Below are positions 48,248-59,560 of a DNA stretch of 64,000 bases, in pieces. The notes under the pieces were generated by a model. It saw nothing but the letters and a program-made list of their open reading frames with translations, was not told the DNA's origin and did not search any database. Position 1 is the first letter of the stretch, and each line of letters opens with the position of its first letter. This DNA is from Globodera rostochiensis (taxonomy: Eukaryota > Nematoda > Chromadorea > Rhabditida > Heteroderidae): contig JAEVLN010000007.1 in the NCBI GenBank assembly GCA_018350325.1, positions 1,393,109-1,457,108 of the forward strand, read 5' to 3'. The position numbers and the translations under genes were made by a program.

Positions 48248-49060
48248 ATGCTGTTTAAAATGTTTCTTGTAATCACAATTGTTTTTTGTTTCCAATGCTT
48301 CACAGAGTCAGCACCAAAAAGTAGTAAAGGAATTGATCTTGAATTGAGTTTGAAGCAAGCGAATAACGATTACTCCAAGAGTTTCGCAAATCAGTTACAA
48401 AGTGAAGGAAAAAGTGATCAAATGAATAATTTTATTGATCTAACCACATCAGACAATGACAATGATCAAATGAATAAGCTTTCACCTCACATGAGCATCA
48501 GTCAAAATTATCAAACCTCTGATCAGCTTAAAAGTGACCAGAGTTTTCGTGCCGAATCAACATCAAATGCTTACAATGATCGGAATGTTGATAAGAAAAA
48601 GAAATCGAATGATCGAAAAATAAAAGAAATCATACGGATCAGTCTTGATTACCTTGGCATTGTTTGGGACATCGAAGAAGCTTTGCCAATTACACCCGAC
48701 CAATTGGGTGGCAAAATTGCTGACTCAATAAACAATCCGGCACGTTTGGTGGACCCTTTATTATGGATTAAAAGTTTTTTGAAAAACGGATCAAAAATTG
48801 GATGCATGTTTGACGCTATGACAACCAAAATTCGTACCCAAATGTTGGCATTCCGCAACAATTATGAATTTGAATTTGAGACAAGAATGGGCAAACGAAA
48901 AAGTACGGGTGAAGAAGTGTACATGGCGCGCCGTGAATTCGATGCAATAATGCCAATGCTGGAAAAATTTTTCTTATTTTATTGTTTATACCGCAATTTG
49001 AAAAATCACCGAGACCAAATGGTAATGAATTGTTTTAAGCAAATTGTATTAGGCGTGTAG
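48248..49060 (+). CDS. Secreted family C protein, C2 (intronless)
   Basis: Single exon of 270 residues plus stop. ATTCAG ends 2 nt upstream of the ATG, a probable trans-splice acceptor. Signal peptide MLFKMFLVITIVFCFQCF then TESAP. Residues about 25-115 are low-complexity, Ser/Asp/Asn/Gln-rich with SDQMNN, NDQMNKL and SDQLKSDQ motifs and a basic end KKKKSNDRKIK. Residues about 120-200 align with C1 (LGIVWDIEE, LLWIKSFLKNG, MFDAMTTKI). The C-terminal part (MLEKFFLFYCLYRNL) is specific to this copy. Presence of an intron in C1 and none here, plus strong divergence, suggest an old duplication. Function unknown, likely extracellular. Confidence 0.75.
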   Translation: MLFKMFLVITIVFCFQCFTESAPKSSKGIDLELSLKQANNDYSKSFANQLQSEGKSDQMNNFIDLTTSDNDNDQMNKLSPHMSISQNYQTSDQLKSDQSFRAESTSNAYNDRNVDKKKKSNDRKIKEIIRISLDYLGIVWDIEEALPITPDQLGGKIADSINNPARLVDPLLWIKSFLKNGSKIGCMFDAMTTKIRTQMLAFRNNYEFEFETRMGKRKSTGEEVYMARREFDAIMPMLEKFFLFYCLYRNLKNHRDQMVMNCFKQIVLGV

Positions 49061-49109
49061 AATTTGAAAACACACCCAAAGATTGGCAAAAAATGCTTGC
49101 TATTATAAG

Positions 49110-49679
49110 TAGAGACCGGATTATATGTTTTTTGCATATTTTGTATGCTTATATGTTCTGAGGAATACGGCTTAAAATAGCCTTTTCGCGTTGGTTTGAG
49201 CTTTTTTGGTCAAGTTTAAAAAAACATATTTTGGGGTTCCTGCATATTTTTTACATATTTTGCATATTTCGAGCATATTTTGGCATTTTTGACCAAAAAT
49301 TTGACCCCAAAATCATTGATTTCTGGCTGTTTTTGAAAAATAATTCATCTTTAACTATGGACTTTTAGTCATTTTTGAAAAGAAGGCCTAAAAAATTGAA
49401 CTTTCGCGTAAAAAAAAATAAATATAAAAAATGTCGGCGCTGAAATGAATGTCTGGCTGAGCTGGCCAAATGGCGATGAGCTGGCCTGACGGTTAAAATT
49501 CCGGAAATTTTTTCAAATTTGTTCAACTTTCCAAAAAAAAACACTAAAATACGCGAAAAAGCTTTAAAACTACTTATATTTCGGCAATTTTGGCATATTT
49601 TGATGCATATTTTGGCCTTTTTTGGAGAATATATATGCGCATATTTGGCGATTTTTGGAGCATATCGGTCCGGTCTCTA
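49110..49679. mobile_element. hAT-like MITE, 570 bp, TSD ATTATAAG
   Basis: Ends TAGAGACCGGA / TCCGGTCTCTA, flanked by perfect ATTATAAG (49,102-49,109 and 49,680-49,687). The interior is rich in CATATTTTG repeats. Begins 50 bp after the C2 stop codon. A related end is at 16,153. Confidence 0.88.
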
Positions 49680-49687
49680 ATTATAAG

Positions 49688-52044
49688 TTTTTAATTTTAA
49701 ATGCAAATTTTTCAAAAGTTTTAACAAAACGAATCAAATGGGTCTCGCTTATTCAGTCCTACCAACAACGGGATCCTCCTGTGAAAAAAAACTTCGAACA
49801 ATTTTTGAAGCGATTGTTTGTTTGTTTTTGAACTTAAAAATCCCTGCGGGGTCCCGGTCCTAGCCAAGAACTATGTAGTTTTAAAAGAGCTAAATTTTTT
49901 GTTTTAAGTTTTTGAGTCTGAAAATCTCTGGGTTTCGAGTAAAATGATACATTTTCTGTAGAGATTTATGTTGAATTTTTCATTTTTAGCTTCCTTTTCA
50001 TCGTGATTTGCTTGCTGATTCCATTTATTCAATGTATAAAGCAATTGAAGGACAGATGATATACATTGCCAATCAACATAATGGACTTCCGCTTGACAAA
50101 ATGGCAAAAATTATAAATGCGTCAGTTATGGAGAAATGCTGGCGTTTTTAGGCACTAAAAACGCGAAATAGAGCCTACCATTCACATTTACATTTCAAGC
50201 CCCAACTTTTTTTTTCATACGTTTTGAACGGAATTCGAACAGTTTTAGCGTTCCAACTGTTGCAAGTAAAGTTTCCTTAAAATTTAAATCTTTTCATTTA
50301 AATTTGAACATAAAAATGAAATCTTTTTTTTAATTGATATTCAATTCGATTGCTTTGAAAGACCCCCCCCCCTAAAGTCGATTTCAAAAGGTCATTCTGG
50401 TCTCCCAGAGTTTTTAGAAAAATTAAAAAAGTGTTTCTAGGGGAAACACCAACTCGTTCCCCTTTGCTTTTGCTTGCTAATAGCTTCTACTGAGTGTTTG
50501 CTTTCGAATGATACCAAAAATATTTCATTTGGTTCGCTAGAAAAAAAAAGTTATAATGAAAAAGGTTCAAAAAAGTTGGGAAAAGGGGAACGAGTTGGAG
50601 TTCGTCCGTTTCTGAGGGGTACTCCAAATCGAAAAATTTTTGGAGCTTCTCTCTTCAAAGGCTATGCGCAAAAAAATGCATTTGTTTGAAAATGCCAGCC
50701 CTAGTTATGTATGACAATTGGAAAAATTTATTTTGAATGCGATTGATGTAACTATGTAAATGGAGAGAAAAATGTTATTGTTGAAAATGATTCTGAACGA
50801 GATTAAATTCATGCCGATCAGAGGTGGACGCATAATAGTGTTCTTGGCAAGAAAAATTAAAATATTATTGCATTTTCTTAAAACTTTCTGAAAAAATCCC
50901 GAAATAGGCACAACGGTGACGACAAAATCCCGACTATCCCAAAAAAGACAAATTCCCACTCACCCAAAAAAAACGATTAAAATGCCGACTCACCTAAAAG
51001 ACAAAATGCCGACTCACCCAAGAAACGACAAATAAACCAATTAAATAATGCGGAAATATCGATATTCAATAAAAAACAAAATGCAATACTTAAAATAGAA
51101 AAATATAATTAGAGGCCGGACTGGGTCTGGATCTGAGCAGGATTTTCCAGGACTCCTCATCCTGAATCCTGGTATTTTCGACAAAGCACCAGGATCAGGA
51201 TATCCTGGAAACCGGGATTTTTAATCGGTACCTAAATCTAGATCCAGGTCTTTCCGAAATCCAGATCCAGATCCGGATAGCTCAGACCAGGATCCAGGTC
51301 CAGAATCCGGGTAATACAGGGGTGCGATCTTAAATTAAAAGCAGCGTCAAAACGTAAAAAAACAGCATTGAGCACCAAAAAGCAGCAAATTCAATTTGAG
51401 TTTTTGCTTTATTCGTTAACCCGCTTACTTAAAAATGTGCTTATTTTCAAGAATGTACTTGAAAATAGCCACGGCACCGCCGACCCCCCCCCCCCCCATC
51501 TTTTCCTAAAAATTAAAAAAAATCATGCACAAAAAAATAGATATAAAGAAAATAAAACGTTTTTATTTTGATAAAATATAAATTTTGAGTGTACTTGGAA
51601 CTCGTAAATTGGCCCATTATGTACTTGGAAATCAAGACGTTTGTACTTGGTAATTGACTTTACCCGATGAAAGCCCTGGTTTAAACCCAAAAATCATTTT
51701 GAATTTTTGAATAACCATAAAAAGCCAAAAGGCTTGAGTTTAAATTTATTTATGAACTATAAAACAATAAAAGGCTGCAAAAAAAACAAAAATAATCAAG
51801 ATAGTAACATCGAGAATCTCAAATCAAGCTCATACGTCCTTTTGATGCCGTGGCCGGGGAGGGGACAATCCGAAAGAATGAACACCCCCGACAGTGAATG
51901 AAAAATAAAAATTTGATATGAAAAAGAGGAACACCAACAATAAATAAATATTTTGCTCAATTGATCAAAAATGAAGCATATACTCCACTTCTGGATTGCC
52001 CACTTTTGACGGATTGCCCTTCACTGTACGATTGTCCTTCACTG
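49688..52044. other. Intergenic, repeats, right-arm 3' flank
   Basis: Holds AT-rich sequence, a short tandem repeat AAAATGCCGACTCACCYA (about 50,930-51,035) and a CCAGGATCC/AGATCCAG-rich repeat (51,120-51,320). A partial hairpin motif lies at 51,470-51,490. From about 51,690 it is the 3' flank of the KDNPT gene copy 2, matching 18,241-18,500 in reverse. No other gene seen. Confidence 0.6.
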
Positions 52045-53530
52045 TCAATTGTCCATGGTCGGATTGTCCATGGTAGGATTGTCCTTGGTCGGATTGTCCT
52101 TGGTCAGATTGTCCTTGGTCGGATTGTCCATGAACGGATTGTCCTTGGTCGGATTGTCCATGAACGGGTTGTCCTTGGTCAGATTGTCCATGGTCGGATT
52201 GTCCTTGGTCAAATTGTCCATGAACGAATTGTCCTTGGTTGGCTCCACGTCCTTGGTCGGATTGTCCATAGTCGAATTGTCCATGAACGGATTGCCCTTG
52301 GTCAGATTGTCCATGAACGGATTGTCCTTGGTTGACTCCGCATCCTTGGTCGGATTGTCCATGGTCGAATTGTCAATGGTCGAATTGTCCATGAACGGAT
52401 TGTCCTTGGTCAGATTGTCCATGAACGGATTGTCCTTGGTCGGATTGTCCATGAACGGGTTATCCTTGGTCAGATTGTCCATGGTCGAATTGTCGATGAA
52501 CGCATTTTCCTTGGTCATATCGTCCAAAAGCATCTCCTTCGTGAGCCACTCTCGAAAACTCAAAGCCCCAGCCAAGTGAACTTTAAAAATCAAAAAAATC
52601 GGAAAATTGTAGTTTATGGGCATGCCACCGAATTTGAATTTTATAGGCTCAATCGACAGAGCTCGCTGAGCTGAGCACGAATATGCTAAAATTAATCGGG
52701 GGCAAGCACTATGAAGAAGGTTATGGCCGATCTAAGTTGGCCAAAACAACAGCTGGCCCGGGACTGAAGTGTCTTTTAAAGTGGGGACTCAGTTGTCCAC
52801 TGATTAAAAAAAAGGAAAATCACTCATTTAGGCTTTTAAAATTACGAATCGAACTGAATGGTACCTAGTGGGCGCATGGGGAAGTCAAAAATACCCCTTA
52901 ATTCGCCACCCTCCCGGGTTCTGTGCACAGTTGTCTTCTGTTTAAAGTTGTCTGCGGAGAAAGGGGTTTCATTTTTACTTTTGGTACTGAAGTGTCCATT
53001 TTACAATTTTTTTCCTTAATTTCAAGCTTTTAAACCGGTTCAAAAACGGATTTAAATTCCCAATTTTTATTTTCTATCAATTAATTCGTAATTTTGAAAG
53101 CTATGTATATGAGTGATTTTCCGCATTTTTAATCAGTGGACAACTGAGTCCCCAGTCAAAAGACACTTCAGTCCTGGGCTTATAACTTTCTTCATAGTGC
53201 TTGCCCCCGATAATTTTAGCATATTCGTGCTCAGCTCAGCGAGCTCTGTCGATTGAGCTATAAAAAGTCAAATTCGGTGACATGCCCATAAACTACAATT
53301 TTACCACAAAATCATAATTTAGGATTTCTAAAGAAAAGTTTTAATATAATTTAATTAATAATTAATTTTTTGTTATTACCTCTCTCAGGGCTATTCATTT
53401 TTTCTTTGTCCTTGTCATCATAATATATTGTCGTTGCCGGTCCTTCGCTTCTGCTGTCATCTTTACCGCACCCAAAAGAAAGAGAAACGGCAAAAAAGAG
53501 AAATGCAAAAAACGAAATTAGCAAATTCAT
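52045..53530 (-). CDS. Secreted KDNP-repeat protein, copy 2, C-terminally truncated
   Basis: Exons 53,380-53,530 and 52,045-52,580 on the minus strand, phase 1, 228 residues. The trans-splice acceptor CTTTTTAG and AAACAT leader match copy 1. The signal peptide (MNLLISFFAFLFFAVSLSFG) is identical to copy 1; the following linker differs (KDDSRSEGPATTIYY). Exon 2 keeps LSFREWLTKEML, then a longer and differently organised repeat: KDNPF-MDNPT/MDNLT ten-residue units (30 bp), interrupted by KDAESTKDN and KDVEPTKDN. Relative to copy 1, one G is missing in the GACAATTG site near 52,045, creating an in-frame TGA. The remainder of the copy-1-like C-terminus lies downstream in another frame. Probably still expressed as a shorter secreted protein, but decay is possible. 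Confidence 0.68.
52600..53310. mobile_element. Foldback element in intron 1 of KDNPT copy 2
   Basis: AAAATTGTAGTTTATGGGCA on one side pairs with TGCCCATAAACTACAATTTT on the other. Arms of about 230 bp include GACAGAGCTCGCTGAGC and CGGGGGCAAGCACTATGAAG. The corresponding intron of copy 1 is only 81 nt and lacks it, so it inserted after the duplication or was lost from copy 1. Confidence 0.85.
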
Positions 53531-54433
53531 ATGTTTCTAAAAAGTGTTTAAAGATGAAAAAAATTAATAAAATTATAAAGTCTAAATATTTTATTGAGTA
53601 AAAACATAAATAAATACCTAATACTTAAATTAATATGTTTGTCATGGTTATTTAATATTTTCCCGCATTTTTATTTATTTTAAAGTTTCTTTTTATGGCA
53701 TTTTAAATATTTGAATATGAGACCAAATGAACCCGGAGTCAGATGCTGAAAAAATGTTGCCCCAGGTTCACGATAGTGTGCGAGCAAACCCCTGCTATTT
53801 CATACCACTATTTGGGCATTTTTCGAAAAATTTTCATAAAAAATGCAATAAAATTTGAATTTTTTTGTCAAGATCCTTTAAAGAAAATTGTTTTTCTACA
53901 CCATAAATGCACCACATAAAATCGAACTTTTTTTTTTGCTCAATACCCCTTTAAAGACCGAAAGTTTTCAAGATTTTGGAAGGTGGTTTTTTTGATTAGG
54001 TTTTTTAAAATTTTCTTTTGATTTTCACGGGGGGCCTACTTTCAAGAAAAGGCAATTAAAAATTTATGGGAGCTTGAGGGGTTTTTAATAAATTTTTTCA
54101 AAACTAATAAAGATATGTGAATGTAGCTGCTATAGATACGGGCCTTCAAATATTGAATTTTAGCCAATATCACGTGTTTACTTACACACACTGCTCGCCA
54201 ATAATATATTTCTAAAAAAGGAAGAAGCCCAAAGAAAATGTGGCCTTTATTATAATTTTATATACAAATTAAAATCGATATCTGGAATCAATGTAATATT
54301 CTTTTACGTTGTAAAAATTACGAAATAGACAATGAAATTCACATAAACGAGCAAAATTCATTGACTGAATTATAAAAATTGAGTTCGCTAAACTACAGGG
54401 TGATGATTCATACTGTAAGTGTTAGTCGCTTAG

Positions 54434-55824
54434 ACGAGATCTCGAGGTTGAGATTTTTCGAGATCTCGAGACGAGATTCTCGTCTCGACCGGGCTCTAAT
54501 CACATCCCCCGCCTCCCTCGGAAGTCCGGTCCCTCGGCCTCTCTCTGGCCCTTCTCCGGTGGACATGGAACTCTCTGGTCCAGCGGTCCAGGCAGTGTGG
54601 AGGGGCTCACTCCGGGAGCGCCATGTAGGCATAATAGAGCCCGAATTTTGAAGTTTTTACATTTTTTTAAAATGCACCCCTGAAAAATGACTTTTTCTTG
54701 TTAGAATAAAATTAATAAAGATTAAGGTTTTTACACATAAATTGACTGAATTTGGTTAGTTTTAGCACATTTTTAAATCAATATTTTGGCACTTTTTGGG
54801 ATTTTTGGTCAATATTTTCAGGTTACCCAGTCTTTTTCTCGACTCGAAACCCGACCCGACAGAAAAAAATCATAAGTTTATACAGTTCATTATCAAGATT
54901 TTTGCATAAACATTATGCCAGGTCATTCCAGATCATTTCCAAAATCCAGATCCAGGTCATTTCTAAAATCCAGATCCAGGTCCGGGATTTTATAAATCTT
55001 ACCTTTATCAGAGAATCAGTGCGATTTTTGGGGTTTATTGGAATCCAATATTTACTGATCAGTAGGATTCTTTCCACTTATTCTTCCAATCAGAAAGGCC
55101 AATTTTTTAAATGGCAAATGCCCGCTTTTTGCACTTTTTGACTATGGTACCAAATTTATAAGAAAAAAAAAATTGTTGCATTATTGCTAGGGGCCGGATT
55201 TTTAGGGTTTTAATGTTTTTTTGCAAATAGGATTTGACGAGAGAGGCCCATAAATTGCATTCATTTTGAAAATTTATTGAATTAGAACGACTTTTTGGTC
55301 CCTATAAATCCTTATTTAGCCGTTTTTGCGTTAGTCCTTATTTTGGCACTTTTTGGGGTTTTAAGTCCCTATTTTGGGGGTTTTTAGTCCCTAATTAACA
55401 CACCGACTCCAACCACAAAATTTATGCCTTTTTTGGGGCCTTCCCCTACCCCGACACTTATAACTAGGGTTGGTCCCCGACCTCTCGGGGGCGGGAACGT
55501 CGTTTGTCGGGGACGAAAACCCCCGAGCAAAAAAGTCGGGGTCGGGGACCAATTCGTCCCCGATAAAGATATTTTTTAAAATTTATGCGCGTAAAAATGA
55601 ATTTTTGAAAATTTTATCACCTTTTTCTGAATTTTGCTTCAATTTCCCGGCGGTGCCTGCGACACCGCCTGGCATCCGTCACGCTTACCTAGATCAATTT
55701 TTTTCTCCGAAGCAAAATGCTTTTATTTTGCAAAAATTTTAATTAAATTTACTAGCAAAATCATCAAAATTTACTTTCCAAGATTTATTACAAAAAGGTC
55801 GACACTTAAAAGATTAAGCCTTTG
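54434..55824. other. Intergenic upstream of A3
   Basis: Includes the TAGAGCCCGG-family right end (to 54,499) and the 54,740-55,160 segment shared with the A2 upstream region. A TAGGGGCCGGAT repeat starts at about 55,187, and a TAGGGTTGGTCCCCGACC repeat at about 55,465. No gene other than the promoter of A3. Confidence 0.6.
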
Positions 55825-58204
55825 ATGAACGCCTTAAGCTTTTTTTATTCCGCCAAAATGGCCGTTGTCTTCATTCTGATGCTTTCATCAGCCACCTTAG
55901 AAGCTCAGGTAATTATGGAAACCATTAAATTAATTTTAATTTTAATTAAGCGGAATGAAAATGACAAATTCTACGATTTGATGGCAACGATTGGTGAACA
56001 TTTTCGCGGAGAATTCAATGATGCTAAAAAAGTGCTGGAACTCGACTTGAATGGCGCCAACGCATTTTTGGAAGGATTGCACCGATTTGCAACTCATAAA
56101 ATAGTCAGAAAAAATGAAAATGGCGAATTTGAGTGTAATGAGTCCAAAAAACCTGATTTTATAAAGGCTATCAAAGAAATTTTGGGCGAAAAATCGGATA
56201 AAGATGTGCGAAATTTTCTAAAGGCAATTATTGTGCCAAAACAATCCAAAACTATGATAAACAAAGTACACGCTATCAAACCGATTTTTGACAATAAATC
56301 GTTTAAAAAGGTGGAAGATTTGGTAAAAGAACTTTCTGTGAAATATTCGGAGGAACAATTATTTAATTTATTATTTTCTCTTGCGGCAAGACTGGAGGCG
56401 CTCGTACACGGAAAAAATATTGACGGAACGCTTAAGGAAAAAAAAGAAAATTCAAAAGAAAATATTCAAACATTTCTTGCCGTGCCGAAATGCTTCATTC
56501 TTCCAGAATCGGAATTAAAGTAATTTAAGGATTTTAATAACAAAGATTTATATTTAATATTATTTTAAAATTTTTCTTTTTTTAGTAGCATTTTTGATTA
56601 TTGGACTGAAATAATTGAGATGAAAACAAAAAATAGTCAAAAGCCAATTTTTGGAGTTGCAATATACAAAGAAAAATACGACGAATTCAATAAGGAATAC
56701 TTCAAAGAAAAATCTTTTAGATTCTCTCAAGGTGAAATACTTAAATTTGTTGTTAAATAAAAAATAATTTATTCAAAAAATAAAAATAAATTTCGAAATT
56801 AAATATTTAGAAAATTACCAAATTCTGAAGCAGTTAAATGATCAGAAATTATCAATTTACAAGTCAGCAAATCTTCTAAAAGCAGCATTTAATTGGGCAT
56901 ACACAGGCGAACAAAAGCATATTTTGAGAGGGAGAATACCGCAAATTTTTGTGAATTTGTTAAAACAAATAAATTCGGTATTTAACTTTAATTGGAAAAT
57001 AAATGACAATTTTGACAAAAACAATAAATGTGAATATGCAATGTTTTTTCAAAATATTTCGGAAAATCTCATGAAAATGATTAGTGATAAAGGGATTGAC
57101 CCGAAATTGCACTTGGATTCGCAAGACTTCAAAATTCAAGAATATGTTCAAAACGACGTCGAGGAAAACTGCAAAAAATTGCAAGTTTTCTTTTTATATA
57201 TAATAATTTTTCTCTGATTTTAAGCAAAAAAATTTGAAAATTCAAATTTATATTTTAGTGAAAATGAAGAAGCACAAATTATATTTTTGAATAAAGTGCA
57301 CTATGAATTGGCAATAAATTTCGAGTACAACCAACAGAAGGGTAAGTGTGTAAACAATGCCCAAAAACATAAAATGCAAACAATTTAAGAAGTTTATGAC
57401 AGAGTTGAAGATTTGTTGTCTGATTGGATCGGCCATCGGGGGCTGCGTTCGCTTGGGATCCTGCTGCAGCTTTCCAAAGAGTCATATTTGAAACGGAATG
57501 CATTTTATAGGTTGGGTGGAATAGAACATTTTACAATGAACACAAATAGAGAGTCAATTAGCATAATTGAGGCTTTAATAGAGAAAGAGCACGTCGATCA
57601 GTTGAATTTGGTGTCATTGTTTGATCAAATAAAAAAAGTTGTGGAAAAAGCTATTCCGGACGCACGGGCTACGTTAACGAAGGCAAAAAAAGAGATAAAT
57701 AAAAATCAATTGGAAAATGAAATTGAATTTTTGAAAAACAATCCCAAAAGCATTGCTGAAGAAAAGTATCAAAAAGCCGTTGCAATAATTTGCACAATTA
57801 AACAACATGGCGAAAAAGTTAAAAAGCTAAAATCCAAAATCAAAACTTTTGAAATTAAAGAACAACTGGATAAATTAACGTCAGCAATTCAGAACAATGA
57901 AAAGAAATACATTGGGCCTGAATTATGGAAACAAACAAAGGAATTTTGCAAAATTGAGCAAATTGAAATGGAAGAAATCGTTTCCGAAGAAGAATTATTA
58001 GAAGATCTTCAATTTGAATTTAACAAAATATGGCATAGCTCTAAGGGGGTTTGGCACGGAATTGAAAAATATTTTTTGAGCATACCGCTTATGCAGCTTA
58101 AAAAACAGGAACGAAATTTGGCACTAACTTTTGAAAAATTGCTTCAAAATGTGAAGGAACTTTATGCCCAAAAAATGTACGCATCGAATGATGGCGGAGA
58201 ATGA
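55825..58204 (+). CDS. Secreted family A protein, A3
   Basis: Exons 55,825-55,908, 55,951-56,519, 56,586-56,731, 56,811-57,180, 57,259-57,341, 57,390-58,204; 688 residues. Intron positions match A1/A2. Signal peptide region MNALSFFYSAKMAVV then FILMLSSATLEA. Intron 1 is free of stops in frame, so retention would still give an open frame, but the paralogs support splicing. Exon 2 is 2b-type (KSDKDVRNFLKAIIVPKQSK). Exon 3 has a tandem acceptor TAGTAG, so one extra serine is optional. The intron after exon 4 uses GCAAGT. The last exon keeps the INREL-like NRESISIIEALIEKEH core and the Lys/Glu-rich coil. It sits beyond the right inverted-duplication arm, 23 kb from A2. Function unknown. Confidence 0.8.
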
Positions 58205-59552
58205 TTATATCCGAATGATTTATTCGTATTTTGTTTTATTTTATTTTTTTATTTAGAGTATTGATTTTATTTAAATTTTCATCGCTGTTTTATTTTTCGG
58301 GATTTCTATTGCTTTTATTATTATGTATAAAATATTAAAGGTAGGTATAGAATTTGAGCATCAAATCGAATAACCGCTCAAAATTTTTTTTTAAATTTAA
58401 AGATGCCCGCCTTGTTCTTGTGGTAGGGATGTGGTACGGAGATCCCAGCTGAAATAGCGAAATGCCATGAGCGGATCAGTCATTTTTGTAAGGACCCCTC
58501 TCGCCTAACCTCAACGACATTCAAAAAAATAATTTGCCAGCATTACCAGAGACCGCGGTGCGTCATTTGCGGACGGTTTGATTTGAAAAAAAAAAATTAA
58601 AATTGTTGATTAAGTTAATAATTTGGTGCGAATAAATGTTACAACCATAATTTTATTGCGCAAATGTATGCCAGAGGGCCATAATAACCTATTTATCAGG
58701 GATTTCCTGATTTTCCATTTTTGCTTGATTTTGCCTGATTTTTGGGAGGTTCCCTGATTTTTTAAAAACTTGGAAATTTTCAGGAAAATGGCCAATTTAC
58801 TTAACATATATAGTTAAAATCTTCAAAAAAAAAAAAATCCCCGCCGCCGCCAGATCCCTCCTATTTCTAAAAAGTTTCAAAAATATTTACAATTCTTTTA
58901 AAATTTTCTCGGCAGCCCCTATCGGCACCGCAGACCCACCGCGCCCTTAGAAGTTAATCAGAATTCCCAAAAAAAAAAAATTACATTTTTTGAAAAATCG
59001 TAAATCGTCGTTGTCTGCCCATACGCGGTTACTGTCTACAGAAAGACAACTTTCGCTGTGAACTTCAGTGTTCACTGCCATAGTAGCCCAAAAAATTTGT
59101 TAGAATCGATACATATAAAATAATAAATGTTTAAGGCAAACATTGAATAAAACTAAAATCAAATAAACTTTCCAATCAAAAACATTTATTTGGTTTTGGA
59201 TTTATTTTCAATTTCCCATTTTGAATATAAAGAAATTAGCGCTGTAAATAAAAGATAGCAAAGAGTTTCAAACCATGCATGAACATAAAACCGATAAATT
59301 TTGGGTAGAAAAAGGGAATAATATCTAACAAAAAGCCTTTTGGACAATTTCCAAGAAAGTTGTCGCACAAAAAGTCAAAAAACTCATAAAACTTCACACA
59401 TCTTGACAGTTTCGCAAAATAACTTTTTAGAAACACTTTAAACCGCTTGAACCATGTGTCTGTCATCTACTCAATCAGTGATTAAATGTCACCAAAATTG
59501 TTGGTAATTTCTATTTATATGCAACTCCATTTCTTTATTTTTCCATAATATG
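58205..59552. other. Intergenic downstream of A3
   Basis: 58,390-58,560 is less AT-rich and unexplained. Conserved hairpin motif at 58,906-58,940. A TATAAATA-like site (minus, about 59,511-59,520) precedes a 76-codon open frame (59,236-59,466, minus) rich in Phe/Leu; no supporting splice structure, so not called. Confidence 0.55.
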
Positions 59553-59560
59553 GTTTAAAA

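Larger units (their letters stand above)
51690..54433 (-). repeat. Right arm of the large inverted duplication
   Basis: Reverse-complement match to 16,727-18,500, extended by insertions (a foldback element in intron 1 of the gene and about 280 bp near 53,770-54,050). The outer edge meets a CGAGATCTCGAGG repeat at 54,434. Confidence 0.8.

Noticed and set aside
51961..52579. Plus-strand frames over KDNPT copy 2 (MVGLSLVGLS type)
   Set aside because: Antisense shadows of the repeat; the minus frame has the signal peptide and splice sites.
58395..58560. Possible noncoding RNA gene in a less AT-rich patch
   Set aside because: No tRNA, snRNA or SL RNA features could be folded or matched; left as unexplained sequence.
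59186..59466. Minus frame of 76 codons (starting MTDTWFKRFKVFL) with an upstream TATA-like site
   Set aside because: Short, Phe/Leu-rich, next exon unclear; evidence too thin to call a gene.
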